64,000 nucleotides of DNA from Gonatopus flavifemur. Lineage: Eukaryota > Arthropoda > Insecta > Hymenoptera > Dryinidae. The notes under the pieces are model-generated. The model ran no database searches. It was not told the DNA's origin and saw only the letters and a program-made list of their open reading frames with translations. Numbering within the stretch: position 1 is the first letter of the stretch; every line of letters starts with the position of its first letter. Where the stretch lies: NCBI GenBank assembly GCA_018340375.1, contig JAFFJZ010000003.1, forward strand, positions 53,211,506 to 53,275,505, given 5' to 3'. The position numbers and the translations under genes are program-made. Shown here in pieces: positions 44,501 through 52,823 of the stretch.

Positions 44501-47500
44501 CCCCCATCCCCTCTACGTCTATGACTACTGGCATATGATCTGACTCCTCACATTCCTCCACCTTCAGCCTCTTATATTCCTCCCATGCTTTCCCATCCCC
44601 TATCACATAGTCTATTGTTGTCTGCCCTATCGCGCCTATGTACGTAAGCTCTCCTCCCTCGTCCCCCCTCACTGCGCCATTTAAGATTCCCCACCCCTCT
44701 CCCTCTAAATTCTTCAGTAGCGTATCCCCTTCCTTGTTTATTTTCTTGTCTTCACTTCTCCTACCTCCTCTCTGTTCGCCATCTTCTTCCCACTCAGAAC
44801 CTCCTAGTTCTCCCGTCCTTGCATTAAAATCACCTCCTATCACTATCTTCTCCTCCCTCCCTGCGTCTCCCATTTCCTGTCTCAACCCCTCCATCACCTC
44901 TCTCATGTTACCATTCACATATACCGTCGCTATCTTCCATTTCTCATTATTTATCTGCACTTCTCCATTTATAACGCCCTTTTGTCCTTCTTCCTGTTTT
45001 CTCCCTCCTTCTTCTTCTCTCCTCAGTTCCTTCCTGATTCCCATCATAATCCCTCCACTTGCTCTCCCTCTTTTATTCTTTCTTTCTGCCCATCGCGTCT
45101 TCCATATACAGGGTGGGGCATTTGAAGCGTCGCGGGCGTTTTTTCCAAAAATAGAATGAGATACGAGAAAATTTTTCGGACAAAAATTGTAGGGTATCGA
45201 GGGGGACATCCGATGGTGGCCTTGGCTTTGACCTCAAATCTCATCTTCAAGGGCATTCTGAGGTCAACTCTTGTTTTTTAAATAGCATCTCATATTTTTT
45301 ACTGCAGATTTGGATTCTAGGTCAAAAACCAAGAAACTTTTGTCTGAACCATTTTCCTGAAATCCGCAAAGATGGCGCTCTAATCGATATTGTTCCATAC
45401 TGAATCTGACATTAGAATAACTCGAAAACGAACGGTCTTGGAGGAGAATGTTTCGGACAAAAGTTGTCTGATTCCAAGGGGGACCCCTTGAACTGAAACG
45501 GAGGTGATGGGGTATAACAGACAAAACACAACACATTTCAATCGTCTACATCACTTGGATAATCTTGATGCAGTAGATGCTCAAAATGATGGCCTTCGAC
45601 TTCAATACACATTTCAAAACGTTTTACAAAAGATTGCTGACCTCGTGCTAAAATGTCTTCATTGATGCTCGCGCATGCATTGATGATTCGTTGACGCATA
45701 TTCTCAGGTGTAGTCGGTGCTTGTTGATAAACTGTATCTTTTATGTATCCCCATAAAAAAAAATCTGGAGAAGTAAGATCCGGAGAACGGGCAGGCCAAT
45801 GAACTGGTCCACGACGTCCTATCCATCGTCCAGGATAATCTCTGTCCAATATTTCTCGAGCTGTGACTACATAATGGGATGGACAACCATCGTGTTGATA
45901 CCACATATACAATCGTTCCTGAATAGGTATGTCTTCAAGTAATGTTGGAAGTACTTGATCTAAGAAATGTCTGTACTTCTCTCCATTTAGCGTATCTGCA
46001 ATGAAGTACGGTCCAATTACTCGAGATCGAAGAATACCACACCAAACATTCACAGCCCATTGTCTTTGATGCTCTACTTGACGTAACCATCTTGGATTTT
46101 CTGTCGCCCAGTAATGCATATTATGTCGATTTACTTGACCATGATTGGTGAACGTCGACTCATCAGAAAATATTATGTTGATGAAGTTGTTATTGTGCAT
46201 TTGCGCTAGACCCCATCGATAAAACTGTACACTATTCTCGAAATCATCACCGTGAAGGTCTTGATGCAAACAAATGTGATACGGATGGAATTTGTGACGT
46301 TTCAGTATTCGAAGAACACTTCTTCGAGAAATTCCTGAATGGAGTTCAATTTCACGAGAGCTCACGTGTGGATTATTGGCTACTGCAGCTAGTACGTTAA
46401 CTTCCGCATTTTCTCCGCTAACAGTTCTCATTCGACGTCGTTTTTCCCTTGTAACACTTCCCGTTTCTAAGAATAATTTTGTAATGCGTTGAAAATACCT
46501 GATGGATGGCGTTGTTCTCTCAGGAAATCGTTCTGCATACAAGTCATGTGCTTGTCTGGGGTTCTTATGCACTTCACCGTAAACGTAGATCATATCGATC
46601 TTTTCAGAAACCGTGTATCGGGTATCCATGATTTTCAATTTGTCATAAACCAAGTAATAATCAAACGTAACTGACAAACTGACTTTCAAAATCGTGAATT
46701 TTCACTGAACCCCGTCGTTAGTTTACATCACGTGAGCTCTGAATGGTGGTAATGTAGACGATTGAAATGTATTGTGTATTGACAACTTTTGTACGAAACA
46801 TTCTTTTGCAAGACCCTTCGTTTTCGAGTTATTCGAATGTCAGATTCAAAATGGAACAATATCGATTAGAGCGCCATTCTTGCGGATTTCAGGAAAATGG
46901 TTCAGACAAAAGTTTCTTGGTTTTTGACCTAGGATCCAAATCTGCAGTAAAAAATATGAGATGCTATTCAAAAAACAAGAGTTGATCTCAGAATGCCCTT
47001 GAAGATGAGATTTGAGGTCAAAGCCAAGGCCACCATCGGATGTCCCCCTCGGTACCCTACAACTTTTGTCTGAAAAATTTTCTCGTATCTCACTTTATTT
47101 TTGGAAAAAACGCCCGTGACACTTTAAATGCCCCACCCTGTATACCTTTTCGGCAACTTCTTCTTTATTTTACTCCAGCTCTTCTCCTCTACCCACGTCT
47201 CTACCAGCCCTATGACATCTCACTCCTCTATTCTCTCCCAGAAATCTCTCTGTTCACCTATCAAACCTGACACATTCCAAAAACCTATTTTTACCCCAAA
47301 ACATTTATCATACAGTTATACATCACAAAACTGCATAAGAACGAATCGCGATTAATATGATAGCTTATCATAGCGAAACTACTTCCGCTATATCGCAAAC
47401 ATTGTCATGGGACCCCCTTCCGATGGATATTATTGAAGCAACCACTCATTTGGTCTCTCCGTGAAAGCTGATAAAATATGATAGAATCCTATTCTCCTTA

Positions 47501-50500
47501 ACCATATAGATTATCATAGGCCTGATACTGGTTGGGCCCGCGCGGATGAATGTTATACATCACAAAATTACATAGGAACGAATTGCGATTAATATGATAG
47601 CTTATCATGGCGAAACTAGTTCCGCTATATCGCAAAAATGGTCATAAGACCCCTTCCGACGGATATTATTGAAACAACCACCCATTTGGTCTTTCCGTGG
47701 AAGCTCGTAAAATATGATAGAATCCTGTTCTCCTCAACCATATAGATTATCATAGGCCTGATACTGGTTGGACCCGCGCGGATGAATGTTATACATCACA
47801 AAACAACGTAGAAATGAATTGCGATTAATATGATAGCTTATCATAGCGAAACTACTTCCGCTATATCGCAAACATTGTCATAGGGCTCATTCATGTCACA
47901 TATGATAAATTACCACAGCTGTTTGACGCTTACGCAGTATCTGATAAATCATGATGGGGTTCAGTACTCATTTTTCAACACAGAATGTGACTTCAGTTCG
48001 GTTTCCTATGCATAACATAATTTCGGATAGACTGCCTTGTTCATAAATATGATGCACCTTCCAATCTGAGTTATTCTGTTCTTCGCATCAACACATATTA
48101 CAATTGTTTATGTATCAGTATCATTCAATCTCCTCCATCTCGGATAACTTATAAGATATGATAGGTTCTATGTATTGTAAATCCGAAGTATCCGTATAAA
48201 ATAATATAGAATTGAAATAAGAATTGAAGATATGATATATGATATAAGATATGATAGGCCCTATATATTGTAAATCTGAAGTATTCGTATAAAGTATATG
48301 ATTAAATATTATAAACATCCTATCATCTGTGTTCCAGTTCATTATACAATGCATGGAATATCATAGGATGGATAGTAGAAAATAATGATTTTCCTGTCAT
48401 ATCTTCACACTTTAAGCAGGGAGACCACATGAAAGTCTGTTCCGATCATTTCGATCCATCATGTATCAAGAAGGGAAATATTGCCAAACTGATTGATGGA
48501 AGTGTACCAACAATATTTGAAGACTTCAAATCTACATGTGTTTTTTGTAATAAAAATAAGGAAGATTATAGTCATCTTACATTTCACAAGTAATGGAACA
48601 TATTCCACCGGATTTTGATAAATGAAAGAAAGTACATGCATTAATAATGAAAATATATTTTAATAACTTCCAAATAGATGTTATGATCATAGATTATTTC
48701 ACTGGATGCTTTATATATCATTCCAAAAAAACAAGTATATGTAATTTTGATATGTCATCTGAGATGTCAAAGTAATAATATCTGTTAAAGTATTACCCCA
48801 ACACTCGAGCTGTTTCTATTATCCTCAGATTTCCATACAGCAACCCATCTTTGTTAGAAGAATGGTTGAAGGCTATAAAGTCCCAAGAAATAGTTATCAA
48901 CACTCAGAGTGTTTTGTGTTCAGAACACTTCAGTACAGAATGTTTTCAAATTCCCCAATGTGGCACACTTGGGCGCTTGAAACGTAGTGCTGTTCCATCT
49001 GTTTTCTTACATACGAGATTGGAAGGTACGTAAAGTAATGCAAAGATAAAATCAAAGCTGTATCTCATTTTTTCAGTTATAAAAATGCACAAAATTCGTT
49101 TAATGAAATGAGTGAAATATTTCCTCAATGTACGATAAATTTTTTTAATATGCCATAATGATTTTTTTTTCATTGAATTCAATTATGTTGATAGATTTTT
49201 CCTATTCAGAAACGGTAGCAGTGTCAACGGTAACAGAACGCAAGAGAGCTCATCCATTATCTGATGTAACTAATGAGAAACGTGTAAAGACGGAAACACC
49301 AATTGCTCCTAATGAACTTGGAACTGAAAAGAATGAAAAATATGATGATAATCTTGAGCCGAAACAAAATATATTGCAACAGCAAAATACTTACGTTGGA
49401 AAATACATGTCGCCTCCCAGATGATGCGTTCAAAACCGAAGTGGATATCAAAAACTACAAGACTTAAATGGAAATATTGGCGAGAGAACTGAACTGTATT
49501 ATCTCAATATTATCATATCCAAATTATTGCCCAATGAGTATATATTACAGCATACTGATGTAATATGATTTTGAGTTTACCTTGGGAACATAATTCACTG
49601 ATATTAAAAAACTACACTTAGGGTTCTATCACACGGTTGTTTCCGTAAAGAACAAGTACTGAGTTTTTGCCCTAAATCTGTTCTTGTATTTAACGGTAGA
49701 GCAAGTATAGAATATGAATTAATATGCTGTTCACAAGGTAATATCCATAAAATTTCATAGAAAATAATAAACGTTGTAGCAAAGTTGCTGAAATATGACA
49801 TGCATAATATTTCAAATGTACATATATTATATTCCGGAGGAATGAACACGTTTTCAATGTTATTTTATTCATTTTTGAAGATAGAGCTAGTCAATGATTT
49901 GGATGTTTTCAACATTGTTGGAAACGATGTGGTATTTTGCATTGTCACACCAGCGCCGGATTTCAGATTTTGTTTCCCTCTGCAATCACCGTGTAACAAA
50001 AGATAAACACTAGGCTGCAGCCCATCATTTTTCCTTTGTTATACGTGCGTTGAAAAAGGAGGCAGAATTTCTAAATCTGGCTCTGTGTCACACTAGTGTT
50101 ACAGTGATGTCATGTTTAGTGAGTAATAACTCTACACATAGCCCAACAGTTCGGAAAAAGTTCGTAACGTACTCAGTCAGAATTATAGGGAGTTCTGAAG
50201 TGCTGTTATGGGTCATTTTATACAACATTATATATATAAGATTGTGTTTAGAGACATTTGGAATTCATATTGTCATTTGCAATATACGAGGGTGGATTGA
50301 TAAGTTTCCGGCCTGACCAAGAGATGGCGCCACTAGGCCTACCTTGAGGTGGCGTTCTATAGTACCATCCTTAGATAGCTTGTAGCTATAGTTTCAGTCC
50401 GATCGTCATGTTAGTTTAGTTTTGAGAGCACGCTGACCAAGACGCCTCTGTGTTTTTCGTAAAAATGGAAAAGCTGGAAAATCGTGCTGTCATCAAATAC

Positions 50501-52823
50501 TTTTATTTGAAGGGGTTAACGCCGGAGGAAATTAAAGAAGAGATGGACTCAACACTGGGGACATCCTCCCCATCATATTCAACCGTTAAGCAGTGGGTTT
50601 CCGAGTTTAAAAAGGGTGGTGTGAGCACCTCTGATGAGCCTCGCTCAGGACGCCCCATTGAGGTCACAACTCCAGATATGATCGAAAAAATCCATCAAAT
50701 AGTGCTGAAAGATCGCAGATTAAAAGTTCGTGAGATAGCTGAGACCTGTAAGATGTCATATGAACGTGTACAAAATATTTTGCACCAACATTTGTATATG
50801 GAAAAGCTCTGTGCAAGATGGGTGCCGCGTTTGCTAACAGTCGACCAAAAATTGATTCGAAAGAACATTTCTACCGCCAATTTAGCGTTGTATAAGCGTA
50901 ATCCAAGCGAATTTTTGCGTCGATTCGTAACCGTTGACGAAACTTGGGTCCACCACTACACTCCTGAAACCAAGAAACAGTCTAAACAGTGGATTGGACC
51001 AGGGGAACCAACTCCAAAGAAGGCAAAAACAATTTTTTCGGCGAACAAGGTTATGGCTACTGTTTTTTGGGATGCGAGAGGTATTATATACAGTGATTAC
51101 CTTGAAGAGGGTAAAACTATCACTGGTCAATACTACGCAGACTTATTGCAACGTTTGAGCCACGAAGTGAAAATTAAACGACCTCATCTGGCGAAGAAAA
51201 AAATCTTGTTTCATCACGATAACGCACCAGCGCACACGTCAATCGTTGCGATGGCTAAAATCAACGATCTGAAGTCTGAATTAATGCCGCACCCTCCCTA
51301 CTCTCCAGACCTAGCCCCGAGTGACTATTATCTGTTTCCTAACCTCAAAAAATGGCTTGGCGGCAAGAGATTTGCGGACAATGAAGAAGTAATCGAAGCT
51401 GTAAATGGGTATTTTGAGGAGCTTGACGAATCAGTCTATAGAGATGGCATTACTAGACTAGAACACCGCTATGAGAAATGTATCAGCCTTGGAGGAGATT
51501 ATGTTGAGAAATAAAAAAAAAAAATTCTTAAAAACGTTGTTTTTCTTGGTCAGGCCGGAAACTTATCAATTCACCCTCGTATATACCCCGTACAGTACAG
51601 CCACCGATCCTCCACCTACCCGTAGAAAAGTTTTCCCTATCCATTTCCATAACTTGCCAAGTTTCCATATTCTTTTCCACGTTTCGAGGAAAAAGTTGGG
51701 AAAAGAAGAAGGAAATTGAGCAAGTTACGGAAATTGATAGGAAAAACTTTCCTACCGGTAGGACTTCGATGGAGTGGAGGTTGAGAATTGGTAGAAAAAC
51801 GGGAACCGTGAGAATAAGAGAGACCTGAGGGAGAGTTTCCGTTGAGGCAAAAGAGAGAGGACGAAGAAATTTCCGCCCAATGTTTTTTCAATAAAATTCA
51901 TATTTGTGGATTTGTATATTCAGATTTGATTATATAAATCCCCGAATATCAATTTTATTGAAAATACAGGGAGCGGACATTTTTCCGTCGCCTCTCCGTT
52001 GCCTCCACGGAGACTCTCCCTCATTTCTTTCTCATTTCCGCGACTCCGATGGCCCCACCAATTCTCAATCTCTACTCCACCAAACTCCTAGGTGGAGGAT
52101 CGTTGGTTGTGCTGTACGGAATATATATATTGCCAATGTAAATTCTGAGTATATCTTTGGACAGAGCCATATTATAATACCATTCTTCCTTTGGCGGAAC
52201 TAAGATTGAAATAGTTTGCTCATATTCCTGCATAATGTTCACAGTTTTTTTGTGATCGATGAAGAACTGAAATTTTTTAAATATTCTATGCTGAAGACTT
52301 TTTTGCATATAATGAATAACAAGTTTCAATATATGTGAACAATTGAGACATTGGTGAAATCAATTTCAGTTATGAAGTAATCTCTTTTCTCCACTTAGAT
52401 ACCTTGGAAATGGCTACAAATCACGAGAATATTCCAACCAAAATGAATGCTGTATCTGCCGAAAAAATTGTTCAACAACCTACTCTTCATGATCACCGTT
52501 ATGAGGACTCTCCACGTACACTCAGAAGAAAACTTACTTACTCCAGAAAGAGAATACAATTATTGAAGAACAAATCTAGGATTCAACGTCAACGAATCAG
52601 TCGGATGCAGAAAAGGATATCCTCATTACAAGATATAGTAAGTGGACTGAAAAAATCTCATGCACTTTCAAGTTCAGGCCTCGCATGCCTAGATGCAATA
52701 GCAAATTCTGACGTATCAAGTGATGTATCCGAATTTTCAAAAAGATTCATGCCCAATAAGCAAGGTTTCCTCAATGATTGTCCAAATATTGGTGACTCCA
52801 TTATGAAAAGGGATGGGCAATAA
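35440..52823 (+). CDS. Host gene: protein with two tandem THAP zinc fingers and a C-terminal coiled coil
   Basis: Six exons: 35440-35504, 35778-35865, 48420-48589, 48829-49025, 49210 to about 49425, and 52399-52823. Phases match across the first five. THAP finger 1: C-F-H-C, then HKFP, LWLQAM, VCSDHF and SVPTIF. THAP finger 2 starts in exon 3: C-V-F-C, HKFP, EWLKAI, LCSEHF and AVPSVF. Both fingers are cut by an intron at exactly the same codon, between His and the Lys-Phe-Pro, a sign of module duplication. The last exon has HDHRYEDSPRTLRRKL and a heptad coiled coil, the usual tail of THAP proteins. THAP fingers bind DNA, so a nuclear role is likely. The junction of exons 5 and 6 does not phase cleanly. 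Confidence 0.82.
35778..35865 (+). CDS. THAP gene exon 2 (middle of finger 1)
   Basis: Acceptor CCTTCTAG precedes ATTCCC. Encodes FPLKNPGIVELWLQAMG with the invariant Phe-Pro and Trp of THAP. Ends in phase 0 before GTGTCTG. Confidence 0.8.
36040..36520. repeat. Two diverged monomers of a 240-bp TATCATA-rich repeat
   Basis: ATATTCTATGCGATTTTTC near 36062 and ATATTCTATACGATTTTTC near 36302, and ATCCGGTTCACC near 36131 and 36372, show a period of about 240 bp. The length and TATGATA/TATCATA words resemble the satellite further on. Confidence 0.7.
36873..38160 (+). mobile_element. Pogo/Tigger-like element, internally deleted
   Basis: Ends GGGGGAAGTCCCGTAACG and its diverged inverse ending GACTTCCCCC, flanked by TA (36871-36872 and 38161-38162). 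GTCCGGTA-type words repeat inside both ends, as binding sites might. About 1.29 kb, short for an autonomous pogo element (usually above 2 kb). It encodes the truncated protein listed separately. Confidence 0.85.
37336..37899 (+). pseudogene. Pogo transposase remnant: psq helix-turn-helix plus C-terminal zinc motif, no DDE core
   Basis: The reading starts MPNESKISQKAQWSAESMK, passes through a psq-type helix-turn-helix (REAAVKYSVPNSTLFDRV after a shift near 37423) and the second DNA-binding helix block with PLTSKEFLTFAYEPAE, then SLRIPESTSLFRAVGFNK at the edge of the catalytic domain. The entire DDE core is deleted: the next readable block is DWIQCQNCEEWAHEACA and YICDRCK, the Cys/His tail found on many arthropod pogo proteins. 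At least two frame shifts are needed, so no complete protein is made now. Confidence 0.8.
38163..39167. other. AT-rich intronic stretch with a diverged satellite piece
   Basis: Contains a TTCAGAG-rich segment (38370-38480) like that at 11.9-12.2 kb and one divergent satellite monomer near 38925-39160 (TATAGGCCTGATACTGG, CACACGCGGATGAAT). No genes. Confidence 0.5.
39170..39425. mobile_element. 256-bp palindromic TA-MITE
   Basis: Inverted ends GCCCTGTTATACACCG and CGGTGGATAACAGGGC, flanked by TA (39168-39169 and 39426-39427). The interior is palindromic (AATGTTCATTGTACCG and its inverse), giving a near-complete hairpin. Confidence 0.88.
39655..40212. repeat. TATCATA-rich satellite, monomer period about 237 bp (first block)
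   Basis: Monomers carry ATCATAGGCCTGATACT, GCGCGGATGAATG, TTATACATCACAAAACT, TAGCTTATCATAGCGAAAC and ACTTCCGCTATATCGC. One monomer holds a 108-bp MITE. The array breaks off near 40212 and the same repeat resumes near 47316. Confidence 0.85.
39731..39838. mobile_element. 108-bp hAT MITE inside a satellite monomer
   Basis: Ends CAGTGTTGGCACC and an imperfect inverse ending GGTAACGCTG, flanked by CCCACATC (39723-39730) and CCTACATC (39839-39846), an 8-bp duplication with one change. Neighbouring monomers show the unfilled sequence. Confidence 0.78.
40213..41869. other. AT-rich intronic stretch without genes
   Basis: A mosaic of AT-rich sequence. Apart from the tRNA-like hairpin near 40511-40641, no coding or mobile element was recognised. 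Confidence 0.45.
40511..40641 (-). other. tRNA-derived (SINE-like) hairpin sequence
   Basis: The minus strand shows GTCAAGCTGGTTGAGGCGT (A-box-like) and GGTTCGATCCCC (B-box-like). A 17-bp inverted repeat, AATCGTGAATGTAGTCAA and TTGACTACATCACGATT, encloses the unit like an extended acceptor stem. It is probably a tRNA-derived element rather than a functional tRNA. Confidence 0.5.
42172..43012 (-). pseudogene. LINE C-terminal region with CCHC-like motif
   Basis: Broken frames read MWIWDRLVGSVVGYGAEIWGW (thumb and connection region), GYMIREELKRDKMR, then RRIARFRLGNEMRGGRYW and CRVCGGEEETWEHVLEIC, a C-x2-C...H...C arrangement found at the C-terminus of several LINE clades. Confidence 0.75.
43028..43924 (-). 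pseudogene. LINE reverse transcriptase
   Basis: Open for 298 residues with the blocks GKAAGKDGIQDECW, IPEEWREGIIVPFVEKG, EYRGVTLTLTMYKIY, GNQTGFRREVGTTDN, LRQGCPSSPVLFNILIADLEE and the catalytic LSYADDVVVL, then LEFNVGKTKIM. The fingers-palm region is complete. FVHLKAASDLVDRE carries the first catalytic position where AFD is usual, so that site is altered (SDL). Upstream and downstream frames are shifted. Confidence 0.88.
44439..45108 (-). pseudogene. LINE endonuclease domain (main part)
   Basis: Contains IATVYVNGNMREV, VIGGDFNARTGELGG, GGELTYIGAIGQTTIDYVIGD-type sequence and EESDHMPVVIDVEG, the catalytic Asp, Asn and His motifs of APE-like LINE endonucleases. The N-terminal part (FWNVSGLIGEQ, IGLVETWV) lies beyond the mariner at 47143-47305 and holds one stop codon. 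Confidence 0.87.
45109..47140 (-). mobile_element. Rosa-type (DD41D) mariner with inverted termini of about 0.4 kb, intact gene
   Basis: Ends CAGGGTGGGGCATTTGAAGC and a similar inverse, flanked by TA in a TATA target. The two termini (45109-45535 and about 46760-47140) align over roughly 380-430 bp with small differences, far longer than in ordinary mariners. The single central gene is uninterrupted. The start of another copy lies at 63920. Confidence 0.9.
45538..46629 (-). CDS. Rosa-type (DD41D) mariner transposase, intact
   Basis: I start at the ATG at 46629 (MDTRYTVSEKI); the frame is open 60 bases further without an ATG. 363 residues. The N-terminal half has paired helix-turn-helix blocks (RQAHDLYAERFPER, SSREIELHSGISRRSVLRIL). 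The catalytic domain shows IIFSDESTF (Asp 1), WYQHDGCPSHY (Asp 2) and ARSPDLTSPDFFLWGYIKD (Asp 3), with 41 residues between the second and third Asp, which places it in the DD41D group. It catalyses cut-and-paste at TA sites. No stop or shift is visible, so it may be functional. It lies inside a dead LINE within a THAP gene intron, antisense to that gene. Confidence 0.93.
   Translation of the reverse strand: MDTRYTVSEKIDMIYVYGEVHKNPRQAHDLYAERFPERTTPSIRYFQRITKLFLETGSVTREKRRRMRTVSGENAEVNVLAAVANNPHVSSREIELHSGISRRSVLRILKRHKFHPYHICLHQDLHGDDFENSVQFYRWGLAQMHNNNFINIIFSDESTFTNHGQVNRHNMHYWATENPRWLRQVEHQRQWAVNVWCGILRSRVIGPYFIADTLNGEKYRHFLDQVLPTLLEDIPIQERLYMWYQHDGCPSHYVVTAREILDRDYPGRWIGRRGPVHWPARSPDLTSPDFFLWGYIKDTVYQQAPTTPENMRQRIINACASINEDILARGQQSFVKRFEMCIEVEGHHFEHLLHQDYPSDVDD
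47316..47885. repeat. TATCATA-rich satellite, period about 237 bp (second block)
   Basis: ACCATATAGATTATCATAGG recurs at 47501 and 47738, and the first block has it at 40028. Monomer borders are clean and divergence is low. The block restarts at TTATACATCACAAAACT directly after the LINE. Confidence 0.88.
47886..48419. repeat. AT-rich stretch with a 93-bp duplicated segment
   Basis: AGATATGATAGG followed by CTATRTATTGTAAATC occurs at 48154 and 48247, two copies with a period of 93 bp, next to the acceptor of THAP exon 3. No coding content. Confidence 0.6.
48420..48589 (+). CDS. THAP gene exon 3 (end of finger 1, start of finger 2)
   Basis: Acceptor TTTAAGCAG precedes GGAGAC. Encodes KVCSDHFDPSCI, LIDGSVPTIF, then CVFCNKNKED and SHLTFH. 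It ends CACAA before donor GTAATG, the same split codon as in exon 1. Confidence 0.85.
48829..49025 (+). CDS. THAP gene exon 4 (rest of finger 2)
   Basis: Acceptor TATCCTCAG. Encodes FPYSNPSLLEEWLKAI, VLCSEHFSTECF and LKRSAVPSVFLH. Donor GTACGT. It carries the C-x2-H half of the zinc site and the C-terminal AVPSVF box. Confidence 0.87.
49210..49425 (+). CDS. THAP gene exon 5 (linker)
   Basis: Acceptor CCTATTCAG, phase continuing from exon 4. Encodes a charged linker with ERKRAHPLSDVTNEKRVK, a possible nuclear localisation signal, up to a TGA at about 49422. The true donor is unresolved; candidates near 49280 (GTAAAG) or 49394 do not fully match the phase of the final exon. Confidence 0.6.
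49426..50286. other. THAP gene intron, unassigned AT-rich sequence
   Basis: No repeat or additional exon was recognised with confidence. The short open frame near 49785-50006 has no family resemblance. Confidence 0.4.
50287..51578 (+). mobile_element. Intact DD34D mariner, TA target site
   Basis: Ends CGAGGGTGGATTGATAAGTT and an inverse with one mismatch over about 35 bp, flanked by TA (50285-50286 and 51579-51580). 1,292 bp with a single uninterrupted transposase. Full length, near-identical ends and an open frame suggest recent arrival. Confidence 0.95.
50465..51514 (+). CDS. Mariner DD34D transposase, intact
   Basis: I choose the ATG at 50465 (MEKLENRAVIKYF), which gives 349 residues, the normal mariner length; five upstream codons are open but begin with GTG. 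Helix-turn-helix blocks: LTPEEIKEEM with STVKQWVSEFKKG, and VREIAETCKMSYERVQNIL. Catalytic blocks: VTVDETWVHHY (Asp 1), LFHHDNAPAHTS (Asp 2) and YSPDLAPSDYYLF (Asp 3), with 34 residues between the last two. The WVPRLLTVDQK linker block is present. It cuts and joins the element at TA dinucleotides. Subfamily was not assigned. It sits in the sense orientation in a THAP gene intron. Confidence 0.95.
   Translation: MEKLENRAVIKYFYLKGLTPEEIKEEMDSTLGTSSPSYSTVKQWVSEFKKGGVSTSDEPRSGRPIEVTTPDMIEKIHQIVLKDRRLKVREIAETCKMSYERVQNILHQHLYMEKLCARWVPRLLTVDQKLIRKNISTANLALYKRNPSEFLRRFVTVDETWVHHYTPETKKQSKQWIGPGEPTPKKAKTIFSANKVMATVFWDARGIIYSDYLEEGKTITGQYYADLLQRLSHEVKIKRPHLAKKKILFHHDNAPAHTSIVAMAKINDLKSELMPHPPYSPDLAPSDYYLFPNLKKWLGGKRFADNEEVIEAVNGYFEELDESVYRDGITRLEHRYEKCISLGGDYVEK
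51588..52125. mobile_element. Palindromic MITE of about 0.53 kb in a THAP gene intron
   Basis: Ends CCGTACAGTACAGCC with GATCCTCCACCTACC and their inverse (GGTGGAGGATCG, GTGCTGTACGG) near 52085-52122. Internal palindromes include CAATAAAATTCATAT and ATCAATTTTATTG. No coding content. Confidence 0.72.
52399..52823 (+). CDS. THAP gene last exon (coiled coil)
   Basis: Acceptor CTCCACTTAG. Encodes HDHRYEDSPRTLRRKL, then a basic heptad region (RKRIQLLKNKSRIQRQRI, RMQKRISSLQDIV) predicted to form a coiled coil for dimerisation, then SSSGLACLDAI, and a TAA stop at 52821-52823. A polyadenylation signal AATAAA lies near 52996. There is no P-element RNase H domain after the coiled coil. Confidence 0.82.

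Larger units (their letters stand above)
41873..47305 (-). mobile_element. LINE of uncertain clade (I/R1-like group), split by a rosa-type mariner
   Basis: A minus-strand LINE whose 3' end is a (TACA)n tail (GTAT repeats at 41878-41896), preceded by a hairpin made of GGCGCCTGC and GCAGGCGCC (about 41911-41941). Coding remnants in order: endonuclease start (47305-47143), endonuclease (45108-44439), reverse transcriptase (43924-43028) and a C-terminal cysteine region (42780-42172). The mariner at 45109-47140 sits inside the endonuclease. Many frame breaks are present. Plus-strand pyrimidine-rich open frames here are shadows. Confidence 0.85.
35866..48419 (+). other. THAP gene intron 2, 12.5 kb, filled with mobile elements
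   Basis: The splice ends join LVK to GDHMKVCSDHF in frame. The intron contains, in order: diverged satellite monomers, a pogo deletion derivative, two MITEs, more satellite, a tRNA-like hairpin, a LINE split by a rosa-type mariner, and further satellite. No host exon was found within it. Confidence 0.75.

Noticed and set aside
42191..45159. Long plus-strand Ser/Pro/Leu-rich frames
   Set aside because: Shadows of the purine-rich minus-strand LINE coding sequence; the minus strand has clear reverse-transcriptase and endonuclease motifs.
48420..52823. P-element transposase
   Set aside because: THAP fingers and a coiled coil are shared with P elements, but no RNase H or GTP-binding region follows, no terminal repeats bound the exons, and two fingers are present.
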